From Anagrus nilaparvatae (Eukaryota; Arthropoda; Insecta; Hymenoptera; Mymaridae), in contig JAKSXM010000279.1 in NCBI GenBank assembly GCA_022575985.1, positions 248,001-312,000 on the forward strand: DNA of 64,000 nucleotides. Reading direction: 5' to 3'. The position numbers and the translations under genes were made by a program. The notes beneath the pieces were generated by a model. That model was not told the DNA's origin, did not search any database, and was given only the letters and a program-made list of their open reading frames with translations. Positions 11,723 to 22,812 of this stretch are shown one piece after another (position 1 is the stretch's first letter; each line of letters opens with the position of its first letter).

Positions 11723-12627
11723 GAGACATTGAAACAGTGTATAAAACAGTTGTATAATGTGTAAATTATACGTAAACAGTGTTATCACACCAGTTACACA
11801 TAATTTACACATACACTGAAAAAAAAATCCGCTTGCGGCTAGCGGAATTCCGCTTGTGGCTAGCGGAATTTTTTTTTCTTTGCAAACAATTGCAAATGAC
11901 TTGAAACGTAAAGAAAATTAAAAAAAAACATTTTTTCTTTTCTTTTTCCAAAATTTTCTCAAATCTCGTCATACCGAAATACGCATATCCCAAGTAAGCG
12001 GGAAAAATTTTTTTTTTAATTTTCTTTACGTTTCAAGTCATTTGCAATCGTTTGACGAGAAAAAAAATTCCGCTTGCCGCAAGCGGATTTTTTTTTCAGT
12101 GTACTTTAACACGGTTACCCTATATAATACGTACTGTTATCTTGTTAAAGTTCAAAATAGCTGCTGTTATTGAAAAATATTCTTTTTATTGAACTTTTTT
12201 AATGAAAATTATACTCAATATAGTTAAGGAAGCTCTATCCGACACTCTGTGTTTTCTCGCAGTACATTTTGAAATCAAGATTTTTTAACCATTTTTGTGA
12301 AAAATGTTTTTTCCTAATTTATCTCCAGAATATTTATCGGGTTAAAATTACATAATTCTTTAAAAAATAATTAGTAATTTTAAAGTTCAATTATAAGTTG
12401 TTATCTTAATGCTTAACTATCTTGAGTAAAATTTACTCTAAAAAAGTAGAATTAAAACAATATTTTTTAATAAAAGTAGCTATTTTGAACTTGAACAAGA
12501 AAACAGTACGTATTATATAGGATAACAGTATTAAAGTATGTGTAAATTATGTGTAACTGATGTGATAACACTGTTTACTTATAATTTACACATAATATAA
12601 CTGTGTTATACACTGTTTCAATGTCTC
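11723..12627. mobile_element. Foldback/MITE with GAGACATTGAAACAG ends (~905 bp including nested insert)
   Basis: The left arm starts GAGACATTGAAACAGTGTAT and the right arm ends with its mirror. Arms continue inward through TGTGTAAATTATACGTAAAC, GTTATCACACCAGTTACACA and ATAATACGTACTGTTATCTT, each mirrored on the other side. There is no open frame. A solo fragment appears at 61.3-61.8 kb (TTTCAATGTCTCAGATGGGT). The left arm is interrupted by the element at 11814-12101. Confidence 0.75.
11814..12101. mobile_element. CACTG-type MITE nested in the preceding element (288 bp, TA duplication)
   Basis: Ends CACTGAAAAAAAAATCCGCT and its mirror, flanked by TA at 11812-11813 and 12102-12103. The body is almost one hairpin (TTCTTTACGTTTCAAGTCAT and reverse). 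The host element's intact opposite arm reads ACACATACTTTAA, which is the pre-insertion sequence with a single TA. Insertion and TA duplication are thus read directly. A TA duplication points to the Tc1/mariner superfamily. Confidence 0.85.
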
Positions 12628-13395
12628 AGGCGGGTGGTTGTTATTTTTATTGAAATATTAAAATTTTTTATTACAATTTATTAGCTTATATGATAATAAT
12701 AATTATATTAATTAATTATATCAATTAATTAATTATTAAAATAATATATTTTTATATTCTAAAAAAATTGATATTTATATTTTGTTATTTATGTATTGGC
12801 CTATAGAGGCTATAAATGTATTAATTAAATAAATAAATAAATAAATAAATTATAATTATTAAAGATAAATAAGAAAATAAAATTTAAAATTTTATGAGAT
12901 ACATATAATATAGTACATTCTTAATCGGTTCCTTGAAACTTATATTGCGCCAAAGATTTATTATGTAATTGCATTTGGCAAAAATAAATATTACTAGATG
13001 AGGTTAAGAATACATTTTTATACTAGCAGGCAATAATAACAGCCTCTAAAAATTGGAATATATTTATTATTGCCCGCTAGCATATATAATTATACCTTAT
13101 TGGTAATTACTTTTTTTAAATATTTTTAAAAACTTACATAGCAAAATATATATATATATAGCATATAGTTAAAAAAAAGAAGCAATTTTATTTTGAAACT
13201 TTAAAGATTAATAGAAATAAAAATGAGTATTTTGTATCTGAAAATTGAAATTTTCACTTTAATTTAATCTACATTCTACACTGAGAAAAAAGTGAATGGT
13301 TAGTATAACCAAAATTTTAGTAAAATTGCATTTAGTAATGATGACAAAAATTTTGGTTATCAGAAACCCAAAAATTCAGTAGATTTTTCCAAAAA
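12628..13395. other. Non-coding with small hairpin elements
   Basis: 12640-12710 matches 41190-41260 (part of the duplicated region beside the 749-residue gene). There is an (AAAT)n run at about 12826-12850. 13022-13083 is a tiny inverted repeat (TAGCAGGCAATAATAA and TTATTATTGCCCGCTA). 13281-13395 begins CACTGAGAAAAAAGTG and contains ATAACCAAAATTTT mirrored as AAAATTTTGGTTAT; it looks like another CACTG MITE and forms the breakpoint that truncates neprilysin exon 5C. Confidence 0.45.
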
Positions 13396-16300
13396 AACAT
13401 AATAAAATTAGCAACTGCTCTTTTACTATGCGGCTCTTGCAAAATTTCATTAAGTTTATTTAAATATTCGTTTTGAACGTAGAGTACATCGTCATCCTTA
13501 ATAGAGGAATGAAGGCTTAAAATACCATTTATATATTCAATCCAATCAATTCCAGAAAAACTACTAATGATTTCATCGGGGCTCATACGACAATTTCCTC
13601 TATTATCTTGTTTAACCTAATAAAATTTATTTCGTTCAACAAATGTGTTAATTTCAGGAATTTCCAATGTAATATATTTCTTTTTGCATAAACTAGTATT
13701 ATCGAGTAATTTTTTTTATAGCTTACAATTTAATATTTGATTTATTCTTATGTTACAAAATAATATAAATTTTCTAATTATAAATTTAAAAAACCTCATA
13801 CTTTTATCATATTTCTATGTACTTTTTTACAAAATTAATTTATGTAACAACTTATATAACAACTTTATTTTGCAACTTAAAAATAAATTAAATTAAATGT
13901 AGTTTCAAACCTTAATAATTACTAAATTTCATGAGACTCTGTCATAATTTTATTTTACACTGGAAATACCTTAATATAGCTATTTAGAGTTTTATTTATA
14001 TGGCAAGGTTGCTGCACTTAATATTTTAAGTAAATAACTTGAACTGCTTGGTATTTTCCAAATCAATAACTAGTATGATTTTATAAATTTAAAAATTTTT
14101 GATTTTTCTTGAAAATTCAAGTACAGCGACCTAACCGTTTACATTTAATTGACACTTAAAAAAAATGTTATATTCTTCACCAGCCCGAGTCTTAAAAGTT
14201 TCCCCTAACTAAAATATAATATCCTAAAAATTTCAGCTCAAAATGACGTTTCTAAATTATGTAGATTTCGCAAAATATAAAAAATTGTATTCAGTGCTTT
14301 TTTAACTTTACATAATTTAAGGTTGTTGGTCGGTTTAAGTGTCGGTGCCAAACGGATTATTACGTGAAGTTCAAAAAAAACATAAATTAGTAAAAAAATA
14401 AAAATAAAAATATAAAAATAAATGTTTATTACGAATTTCAGAAGAAAAATTATGATTATTTTTATTGATAAATATTTTATTTATTTTATAAAAATTAATA
14501 GAAATTAATAAAAGCTTAAAATATTATAAATTTACGAGAATTTTTTTTTTTAAACTTTGGAGTTTAATATTTCTGATACAAAATGACTTCAAATTTTAAA
14601 ATGAAATTCTAATACTATTCATTAACTTTAAAATTAATTTTCGTTCACGACGTCTCGTTTAGAAGCATTTAAAAAAAGACGCTAGATTTCAATGTATTTT
14701 CACGCGTCTTCCTATCTGAATTTTTTATAAAATTATATTCAATTCTGACGTCAACGCATTTACCGAACAATAATGTTAATTTATTTAAATGTTTTGCCAC
14801 AATTTTTGATATTTTATATATATGAGAGCGTAAACTTAATTTCTTAAAATAGGTCATTTCACTCTGAAAAAAAAATTTTAATTTGTCAAACGAAATTTCT
14901 ATTGCCGCAATTGTTGCATTTGAAACTCCAGATGCGGGAAATGATTTTTTTTTCGTTTGAACTCCTGTAAATAGCATAAAACATTTCGAAAATAAAAAAA
15001 CAAAAAAAAATTTCATCAAAAAAAGATACCGTGATGGGTGGTAACCAACTAGGTAAAATTTTTTTTCAACTTTTTTTTATGTTTTCTAACATTTGCAACA
15101 ATTTAAACAAATAAAAAAAAATCTGTTTTTAATCTCCAACAATCGAATTTTTTTTTCAATGTAGCACAGAAATGATCGTTAAAATCATTGCTTTTAATTT
15201 ATGCTTATTTTTAGTTTAATTTTCAATTTTTAATAATTCCCACGTAAAAGGATTAAGCTTAATTTTGGTTAAGCTTAATGAATTAAGCTTACTTGATTAA
15301 GCTTACTTCAGTAAGCTTAATCCAGTAAGCTTACTCCAGTAAGCTTAATTCATTAAGCTTAACCAAAATTAAGCTTAATCCTTTTACGTGGGTTCGTAAT
15401 ATTGGCCCATCGAGAAGTAATTCTTAGGCACTTATTATTTTAGTAAAATGAAAATTTTAGACCTCGAAAGGTGAAAAAAAAACAATTCTTTTTGTAGCAG
15501 CTCAGAAAATAAATTACAAACTTCCGAAAGTGTATCCTCCAATTCATAAATTTGCTGAATATCGCGTTCAGCTGTCTCTCCATCTGCTCCAAACTCTTTT
15601 GCTAATTTTACAAAGTCATTATTATAATTTACGAGATTTTCACCATCATCGATATCAAAGTCCGGTGCTTGAAGCTAAATAATTTATTGATTAATCGATG
15701 TGTAAAAAAGGAAAAAAGTTAAAAAAACATAATCTTACTAGAATTTGATTTTTGGCATCATTTCTCCGGCTTGGTAGAAAAACTATTTCAATTATGGAAT
15801 CAGTAAAACCCTCTTTTACCTTTTACCTAATTACTATAGTAATTCTGAAGTAAGTTTTTTCCAATCGAATTCTTTTTCATTCCACGAATTTCCTTTTAAT
15901 ACTGGCCAACCTCCGTGTTTATTAACAAGTTCCATTAATTCTCTTTTGGAATTTGCCAATATTTTTGCTTGTTATTTAAAAATAAAACAATTTAATTACG
16001 TTATTAAGTGTACTAATTTTAAATAAACATATATATTTGTTAATTTAATTTGCTTACGCTTATCCAAGCACATTTTATAATATTCACGAGCAAGTTTCAA
16101 CGGTCTAATATCATTTTGAACGGATTTTTCTTCTAAAAATTTTCTTAATGTATTCATTGTTTTATGTTCAATTTCGGTATCAATTACAATTAAATTATCA
16201 TGTTCATAATATTTTTCCTTATTTTTTATGTGTTTACCACAAGCAAATTTATAAAAATCGTCACATGGATCGGCTGATCTGTCCATATTACTTAAAATGG

Positions 16301-16507
16301 TATCAGCTAAAAATTTGAATATTAAAAAATTTAATCGAAACATCTAGATACCTAAAATAATATTTTTAAACATTTTTTTTTACCTAGATCTTTGTGTTTT
16401 TTTTCTATGCGACTTTTATTGTCAACATTTACTCTCTCGTTTTCTGAAAATAATAATGATAAGGCTAAAATATAAAATAAAAAAAGAAAAAAGAAAAAAA
16501 TTGACAT
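13396..16507 (-). pseudogene. Secreted neprilysin-like M13 peptidase, copy C, 5' half, broken
   Basis: Exons by comparison with copy B: 1 at 16507-16384, 2 at 16306-16058, 3 at 15967-15739, 4 at 15674-15522, 5 at 13616 to about 13396. Exon 1 starts with ATG and a hydrophobic signal peptide (MSIFFFFLFLFYILALSLLF) and no transmembrane anchor, so the ancestral product was secreted. Exon 2 holds the family's PCDDFYKFACG signature. Breaks: exon 3 is 229 bp against 209 in copy B, because a 20-bp insertion near 15820-15840 brings an in-frame TAG; exon 5 is cut after ANFIM by a MITE-like insertion; exons 6-7 are missing; and only 40 bp of exon 8 remain at 9.8 kb. Donors GTAAAA, GTAAGC, GTAAGA and GTTTGT survive. 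Confidence 0.8.
15239..15392. mobile_element. Palindromic element of TTAAGCTTAA repeats (154 bp)
   Basis: A near-perfect palindrome: CCCACGTAAAAGGATTAAGC at one end, mirrored at the other, with eleven or so TAAGCTTA units between. It lies just upstream of exon 4C (in intron 4). The paralogous stretch in copy B (about 62825-62845) lacks it and reads straight through into CGCAATATTGGCCCAT, which establishes insertion. Flanking TTC on both sides may be a 3-bp duplication. No coding capacity. Confidence 0.75.
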
Positions 16508-16917
16508 AATTTGTTAAATCATATATTTATGCTATTGAAGTTGCATTTCTTAAATATTCATCAAAAACTACAAATCAAATTCAGTTAAAGGTTCCAGTAT
16601 TACCCTAAAGATTTAATTGGATTGATTTGGTTTATTTTAAAAAATTGCGTAATTTTATAATTTACAACTATAAACATTCATTAAAATCATTAAATTTTTA
16701 AATACAATTTCTAAAAATTTCATATTAAAATGACCATAAAAACATTTTACTATAACCAATTTTAAGATTAGAAAATTTTCTTATTAAATGGCCAAACTAA
16801 TTTTGGTTCCTCAATGAGGAACCATTGTGATGGGTCAAATTTTGATTTTTGATTTTTTGTCATATAAGCACGTTTTGAAACCTCAGGAAGCTAAATAACC
16901 TGTTTTTAAAAAAAGTC

Positions 16918-16952
<35 letters not shown>

Positions 16953-18100
16953 GCGTGTGTGTATGTAACCGGTGATATTTCACATCCAAAAGACCTAATT
17001 TAAAAAAAAAATAATATTCACCAAAAAATCTCGAGGTACTTTTTTTTTCTTAATATACTGCTAATTTTGTTTCTTATTATTTTATTTTATTTTATATGTT
17101 ATAATTGTTATACTATGCTATTATATTATTATGTTATTCTGTATCAGAAATTTTGTATATTTTACAAATAAAGAGACTATTAACATTTACATTTACATTT
17201 AATTTTGTAGATTTGGTTATTTTAAAGAATTACCAAATTTTATAATTTACAACTATAAAAATTCATTAAAATAAGTAAATTTTTAGATTGATAAAATACA
17301 ATTTCTAAAAGTTACATAATAAAGTAACAAAAACAACTTTTAATGAGTTTGTGTGTTAACACAACCAACGAGCATGGAACATGTTCTTTTATAACAGACC
17401 TGGTTGTAAGTTGGAGCCTCCTCGTATATACATACATATATATATCTCCAGGTCCAGCTTAAATCACCGGACAAAAATTTTTTTGCTTAACATTTTTTTC
17501 TTAAAGGCTTATTTTAGGTCTTGGATTTGCATTGAAAAATATTAATTTTGACCGAAAATTGGTTTTTTTGAGATTTTCGATTTTTTGGGTTTTAATGAGG
17601 CTTAATTATCTCAAAACTTTAGCAATTTTGATAAAAACATTATATGAGAAAAAAGTTTCCTTTACATCTGGACTACCCGAAAAAATTTTTTTTTTATTTA
17701 GGGCCATTTCCGGTTTCATTTTTTGCTGTTTGAATTTTTCAAATTGACCGAAAGTCAAGTTCGCCATAATTATCTTTGCTCAAATTTTCCCAGAATGTTG
17801 GCCTATGTGACAGCTTGACCCAAAAAAACTTTTAAGACGTCACTTTCCAATAAACACCCACAATAATTATTTTAGTCTATCAAAATTAGCCAAAAGTCTA
17901 GGAGCCACAAAGTTTTCGTGGTTGATGCAAAATTTCACATTTTATCCAATAAATAAAAAATGAACAATGGCTTAAAATAAATTTTTAAGGTAATATTATC
18001 ACACTGAAACAGAATTAGCCCAGCCTTAAATGCGCTAAAAACAAGATCATTGCAAATATAATATGAAAAAAAATAATTTTTAGTAGGACTGATTTCTTTC
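16508..18100. other. Non-coding: dispersed (GT)n repeat, AACATGTTCC element piece
   Basis: 16803-17010 is the reverse-oriented copy of the 2.4-kb repeat with (GT)n at 16921-16950. 17350-17400 carries ACACAACCAACGAGCATGG followed by AACATGTTC, the end of the minisatellite element family. 17880-18100 is the 3' flank shared with the 10.4-kb copy of the charged-protein family. No gene was recognised. Confidence 0.5.
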
Positions 18101-18113
18101 CATTTCCATTTCA

Positions 18114-18860
18114 TTATAAAAAAAGGTATATATCGGGACCGCGTAAAACTATAAATTAGATTTTCATTTATTTTTAATTAATTTTTAATTTAAAAAATTT
18201 TGTGAATACCTGAATCATTATTTTCATTATGACCTGACTTATCTCCTGAGTCATTTTTTCCATTAAAATCCGGCTTATCTCCTGGATAAGTTTTTCCATC
18301 AAAGTAGGAGTTATCTCGTTCTTCTTCTTCATATTGTTTTAATTAAAAGTTATTCTTTAATCAATTTTAATTTTATGCTTTAGGAAAACTTTGGAAATAC
18401 CTGGATCATTTTTTCCATCAGGATCCGGCTTATCTCCTGGATCAGTTTTTTCATCAAGGTCGGAGCTATCTCGTTCTTCTTCTTCATATTGTTTTAATTA
18501 AAAGTTATTATTTTGTAATTAATTTTAATTTTATGCTTTAGGAAAACTTTGTAAATACCTGGATCATTTCTTCCATCAGGGAAGAGCTTTTCTTCTCCTT
18601 TTTGATCCTGTTCTGATTTTTTATCACTGTTTGATCCTGAGTTTCTATTCGAATGATTTAGTAGTAACGACTCAATTTTTTGTAATTTACGTTGAATAAT
18701 ATTTAATCATATTTTTTAAATTTAAAATTAATCCTGTCCCATTATGTTTATTAACAAAATGTCCTCTGGGATTTTCAGTACTCCTTAAAATGTCAAGCTC
18801 TTCATCTTTCTCTTTATTAGATTTATCATCAAGGGAATCCAACGTTGGTTTATTTGTCAA
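18114..18860 (-). pseudogene. Charged-repeat secreted protein family, copy 2 (frameshifted)
   Basis: Main exon 18860-18559 (LTNKPTLDSLDDKSNKEKDE..), repeat exons 18481-18401 (81 bp, EEERDSSDLDEKTDPGDKPD..) and 18326-18210 (117 bp), and terminal exon 18148-18114 (VLRGPDIYLFL, stop). All internal borders are phase 1. The main exon is 302 bp against 304 bp in the 33-kb copy because of a 2-bp deletion near 18700, which shifts frame. Exon 1 survives only as a scar near 24165 (CATAGAATACCTTTGGTAAAC). The copy is therefore probably dead, although its repeat exons are in better condition than those of copy 3. Confidence 0.6.
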
Positions 18861-18879
18861 CTAAAAAATGATTAAAAAA

Positions 18880-20305
18880 TGCTTTTAGCAATATAATATT
18901 TTAAGAGTTTAGAAATAAAAAAAAAATGGGAAATGACGGCAAGTTTAATATAATTTTTTTTGCTTGGTGATTTTGCATTTAGACTAATAAGCACCATTCC
19001 ATGCTTTATCCAAAATAAAGTTTACTACCAATATTTAAAATTTACAACAAAAACACAAAGTTCTATGATATATTCAAAAATGTAGTTAGGTATATATGTT
19101 ACAGTCATTTTCTTCAATTCCATCACTTTATACAAATGCTAGGCTTTTTATAAAGTGCCAGTCTCAAGAGATTAAAAAATAAAAAATAAGAAAATGAAGT
19201 ACCAAAAGGAGTCATTTTATAAAGTGACGATACCGGATTAGGCACTCTGAATTTGGGTAAAAAATATCATAAAAAAATCGTAAAGAATTATAAAAAGGCT
19301 AAGGCTTTTTTATTTCAGGCACGATCACATATTTATTGTGTATTTTCTCTTTAATTATTTATTTATTATTTATTATCACACACCAAGGCAATTTAACTAT
19401 ATAGAGGCATCGGAATGACTGGGGACCAAATACCTCCATAAATTGGAGAATTTGGAGATTTTTTCGTTTTTTAACCTAATGAACTTTTAAGGCACGATTA
19501 CATTTATGTAATGCATACATAGGGTGATAGTGCCTAAAAAATAAATTTTAATTAATTTAGTTATTTTAGGTCATGAACCACATTTTGGATGTATTAAATT
19601 CAAAGCCAATTCATTTTTCACGATTTTACTCATTTTCGCATAATTTCTTTTGTTATCTTAAATCAGTTTTTTGAACGTTTCTATTCAAGGACTTGATAAA
19701 ATAAACTTGAAATTGAAAACCCTGCAACTAGATCTGATATCAAAAAATTTGGTCTAATGGATTATTAATTTATCGAGTAGGTTCTGAGAACTTGAGAATA
19801 AACTTTCTCGAACATACATCTATACACACATCAAGGCAATATAAGCATTTAGTGGCATCGGAATGACCTGGGGACCAAATTTCTCCAGGTACATCCACAT
19901 GATAAAGATCAATCCGAAAATTTACTTCTTTCCCTACGATATTGTGGTTTAAATTAGCATTAAAGTAAAAATAGTAACCAATTTAATTAAATGATTTTTT
20001 TTTTAATTTAATAAACTAGGATTAATTTTTAAGGTGCATATGAGCTTAAATTTAGTGTCCTGACGATACTATGGCGAGTCAAAATGCTTAAACAAAATAT
20101 ATTCAAAAAAATTATTACATAAACATTCCATGCAAAATGTATAATATACAATGAAAAGGTGTATGAAGTACGACATTGAAAAATTTGTAAAACAAAACGA
20201 CTAGTTATTTTAAAATATTTTTCACTCGCTACAAAATAAGTAGTACTTTTTTTTATGATATTTTTAATCCAAAATACATTTTTCCTTTTTAATCCCTTGT
20301 GACTG
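18880..20305. other. Segmental duplication flank with MITE at about 19261-19540
   Basis: 18861-19260 and 19970-20300 match 33818-34240 and 35230-35570 respectively, so this is part of a segmental duplication spaced about 15.5 kb. Between them, TTTTTTATTTCAGGCACGAT at 19305 and ATAGTGCCTAAAAAATAAA at 19527 are the ends of a MITE whose better copy is at 41978-42514. A further piece of similar sequence (GAGGCATCGGAATGAC) repeats at 19400 and 19860. No gene. Confidence 0.5.
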
Positions 20306-21520
20306 CACACGGTAGAGCTGCTTTGGTTGAATATTCAACCAATTGGTTGAATTTCGCAGTTTTTGGTTGAATTTTCAACCAATTGGTTAAATATTAAACC
20401 AAAAACTGCTATATTTAACCAAACACTGCGAAATTTAACCAATTGGTTGAATGTTCATCCAATTGGTTGAATTTTCAACCAAAACTGGTTTAATTTTCAA
20501 CCAAAAGCTAAAATACAAAATAAAAACGATATTTTTATAGTACAGGGTAAAAAATGATCAGGGCATCCATTAAAAGTCAATGAATTTTATTATATTATTG
20601 TAATTAGTAATTTTTTTACTACTTCTATTGGCTCTGAAGCTGAGGAATGACTGATTAAAAAGGTTATCCTACATAGTATGATAAATTTTTTTAAACTTAA
20701 TATTGTATGCTTTAACTTCCTGTCATTTTACCTAATTTTTTTTTTAATAATCAAATTATTTTTTAATAATTACTTTATATATGTCTCAAGAGTATGTAAA
20801 AAAAATTTATTTTTAAATCCTTCTTGTAGGATAGTCAAATTAGAATAGTCAAATTTTTCGAGAATATACTAAATTTAGTAAATTTTTGATTTTCATGGAA
20901 ACACAAAATATACAAAATTTATTAATTTTTCGAAAAAATTCTATTTTTTTTGTAAATCTAAGAAAGTTACTTTTTACAGAGTAATCCTCTAAGTTCTTGT
21001 TATTATCCACTTCCACTTCAAATTATTCTAAGTCCCTAAATCAAAAATATTCTAAGTCTATTTCACCCCCCCCCTGCCTGACCAAACTTTTTCTAATACC
21101 CTATCTAGTAATAACTAAAAGTACCAAAAAAATTCATCTAAAACTTTAAAGCCATTTTACTCGAAACACACGCATACAAAAAATTAGTAAATGTTTCTTT
21201 TAGCAAATAAGAAAGAAAAAAAAAAGGTAAAATTATATGAGTTGTTCCTGGCACTCTGGCGAGCTCGAGCCTTCTCAGCCTTTTACATAGCTTTGCCACT
21301 CCGGCGAGCTCGGGCGCTCTTAGCCTTTCACTTAGCTTTGCTATGCAAACTTAGCTTCGCGGTGATTAGCATTGGTCTTTGCTCCCTTTGCTCTTGCAGC
21401 AGTGGCATTTCCTTTGATATTGCCTTGGCTCCCTTTGCTCTTGCGGCAGTAACATTTCTTTGCTATCACCTTTGTTCCCTTGCCTCATCGAATACTTGTG
21501 ATTTTTCGTATAAGGAACGT

Positions 21521-21568
21521 GGCCCTGAAAAGGGCCGATTGGGAAAATCCTCCCTTGCCACGTCTCAT
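21521..21568 (-). pseudogene. Collapsed histone gene: H4/H2A-like start fused to a 3' stem-loop
   Basis: On the minus strand an ATG at 21568 opens ATGAGACGTGGCAAGGGAGG. This matches the start of a histone H4 or H2A gene (Met-x-Gly-Arg-Gly-Lys-Gly-Gly) after a 3-bp loss. After two more codons it jumps to CCCAATC and the perfect histone 3' stem-loop GGCCCTTTTCAGGGCC plus AC (21536-21521). The body of the coding region is gone. Upstream lie a TATA-like TATTTATA (about 21646-21655) and GATTGG (inverted CCAAT, 21612-21617), at distances usual for replication-dependent histone promoters. Confidence 0.55.
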
Positions 21569-22096
21569 AATTTTACATTGTAAACTTCGTAACGAATTTG
21601 TCGCGCGCGCTCCAATCAGTGAACGAGCTCGAAGTCAGCGATGGCTTATAAATATAACCGCAAATATGACCAGAGCAGCATTTGCTGTCCTGACTTCAGC
21701 CTTCACGCACGCGGCTACCTTGACACCTTCGCTATGCTGTGGATGAGATTGTTTGCTGGTTTGATTGTTGCTGATGTGCTTGGTGCACTTGGAGGAGTCC
21801 ATGGCTTTCGGACGTTAAATCCTCATTGAAGCAGCTCGTAAGCTGTGATTGATTGAATCGCTTGGTGCAATTTTCCGAGCTCGTAGGCTTGAAGAGGTGG
21901 ACATTGATATTCCTGGCCAGGAGAAGTCACCTGAGCACTAGGTGCTCGCATGTTTGTAAGTTTTTGATTTCTCTTTTGTATGTTTGTGTATGTATGTGTA
22001 TTTGTGACCTTGTTGATTTAATTCGTTGTATGTCTGTGATTTATTGATTTTGAAACGTGTGGCTGAAGCCACGCATCAAATGCAAAAAAAACCACC

Positions 22097-22112
22097 GGCC
22101 CTTTTTAGGGCC
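22097..22112 (+). terminator. Histone-type 3' stem-loop, plus strand
   Basis: GGCCCTTTTTAGGGCC preceded by AAACCACC and followed by ACC: a six-base stem with a four-base T-rich loop and the ACC tail of replication-dependent histone mRNAs. The preceding 21650-22080 shows no intact histone frame, though a TATAAATA (21647-21654) faces it. Divergent histone pairs (H2A/H2B or H3/H4) share one promoter region; the two stem-loops pointing outward from 21.65 kb fit a wrecked divergent pair. Confidence 0.5.
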
Positions 22113-22812
22113 ACCTAATACGTAAAACATATGAACAAATAATTCAGAAAGCTTCTACTGAAATTAACAGTAAATATAACTAAAATTACGATGTTATTTA
22201 CTAAATTCAGTTTGGTTAATAGTCACTATAAATTATTAGTAAAATTTACTAATAAAATTTGTTTATAAAACTAAAACCTCAATATTTTTAGAAAAATTTA
22301 CTAATTTTTTGGTTATATATTTACCAATCTATATTAATTTGTTTTTACTACATTTTTATAGGTTAATTTTACTATTATTTTTTTTGCGTGCAGCATTTTT
22401 GGAAAGTAATGATATAGTAATAAATGCATTAATTTCGGGATGTCGTCGAGTTTTAGTATTTTTATGTTCTCAAAAAATTTTTACAGCTTCTTTTGCCCGA
22501 AAATTAAAGGCTTTTTATTTCATTTTAACTTTCTGTAGGTAGCCGCCATTTTGTTATTCTACATTGGATAACCTTTTTAATTAGTCATTCCTCAGTTTCA
22601 AAGCTAAAAGAAGAAGTATATAAAAAATTAGTAATTACATTAATATAATAAAATTCATTCACTTTTAATGGATGCCCTGATCATTTTTTACCCTGTACTA
22701 TAAAAACATCGTTATTATTTTGTATTTTAGCTTTTGGTTGTAAATGAAAACAGTTTTGGTTGAATATCACAGTTTTTGGTTGAATATTCAACCAAAGCAG
22801 CTCTACCGTGTG

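Larger units (their letters stand above)
20306..22812. mobile_element. Foldback element with GGTTGAA subrepeats carrying histone gene debris (~2.5 kb)
   Basis: Ends CACACGGTAGAGCTGCTTTG and mirror. Next to each end are short palindromes of the type CAACCAATTGGTTGAA. Inner arms are mirrored from about 20540-20690 to 22545-22700 (AAAAATGATCAGGGCATCCA; GGAATGACTGATTAAAAAGG). The paralogous unit at about 35582 reads CCCTTATGATTGGCACTTTA against CCCTTGTGACTG, element, GTACTATATA here, so the ends and the insertion are read from an empty site; no clear target duplication is visible. The centre (about 21200-22120) is far more GC-rich than the rest of the window and contains the histone-like features listed separately. 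Confidence 0.75.

Noticed and set aside
21191..21583. 130-codon plus-strand open frame in the histone-bearing element
   Set aside because: Ala/Leu-rich translation of imperfect ~50-bp repeats, running over a minus-strand histone stem-loop; no domain. Treated as incidental.
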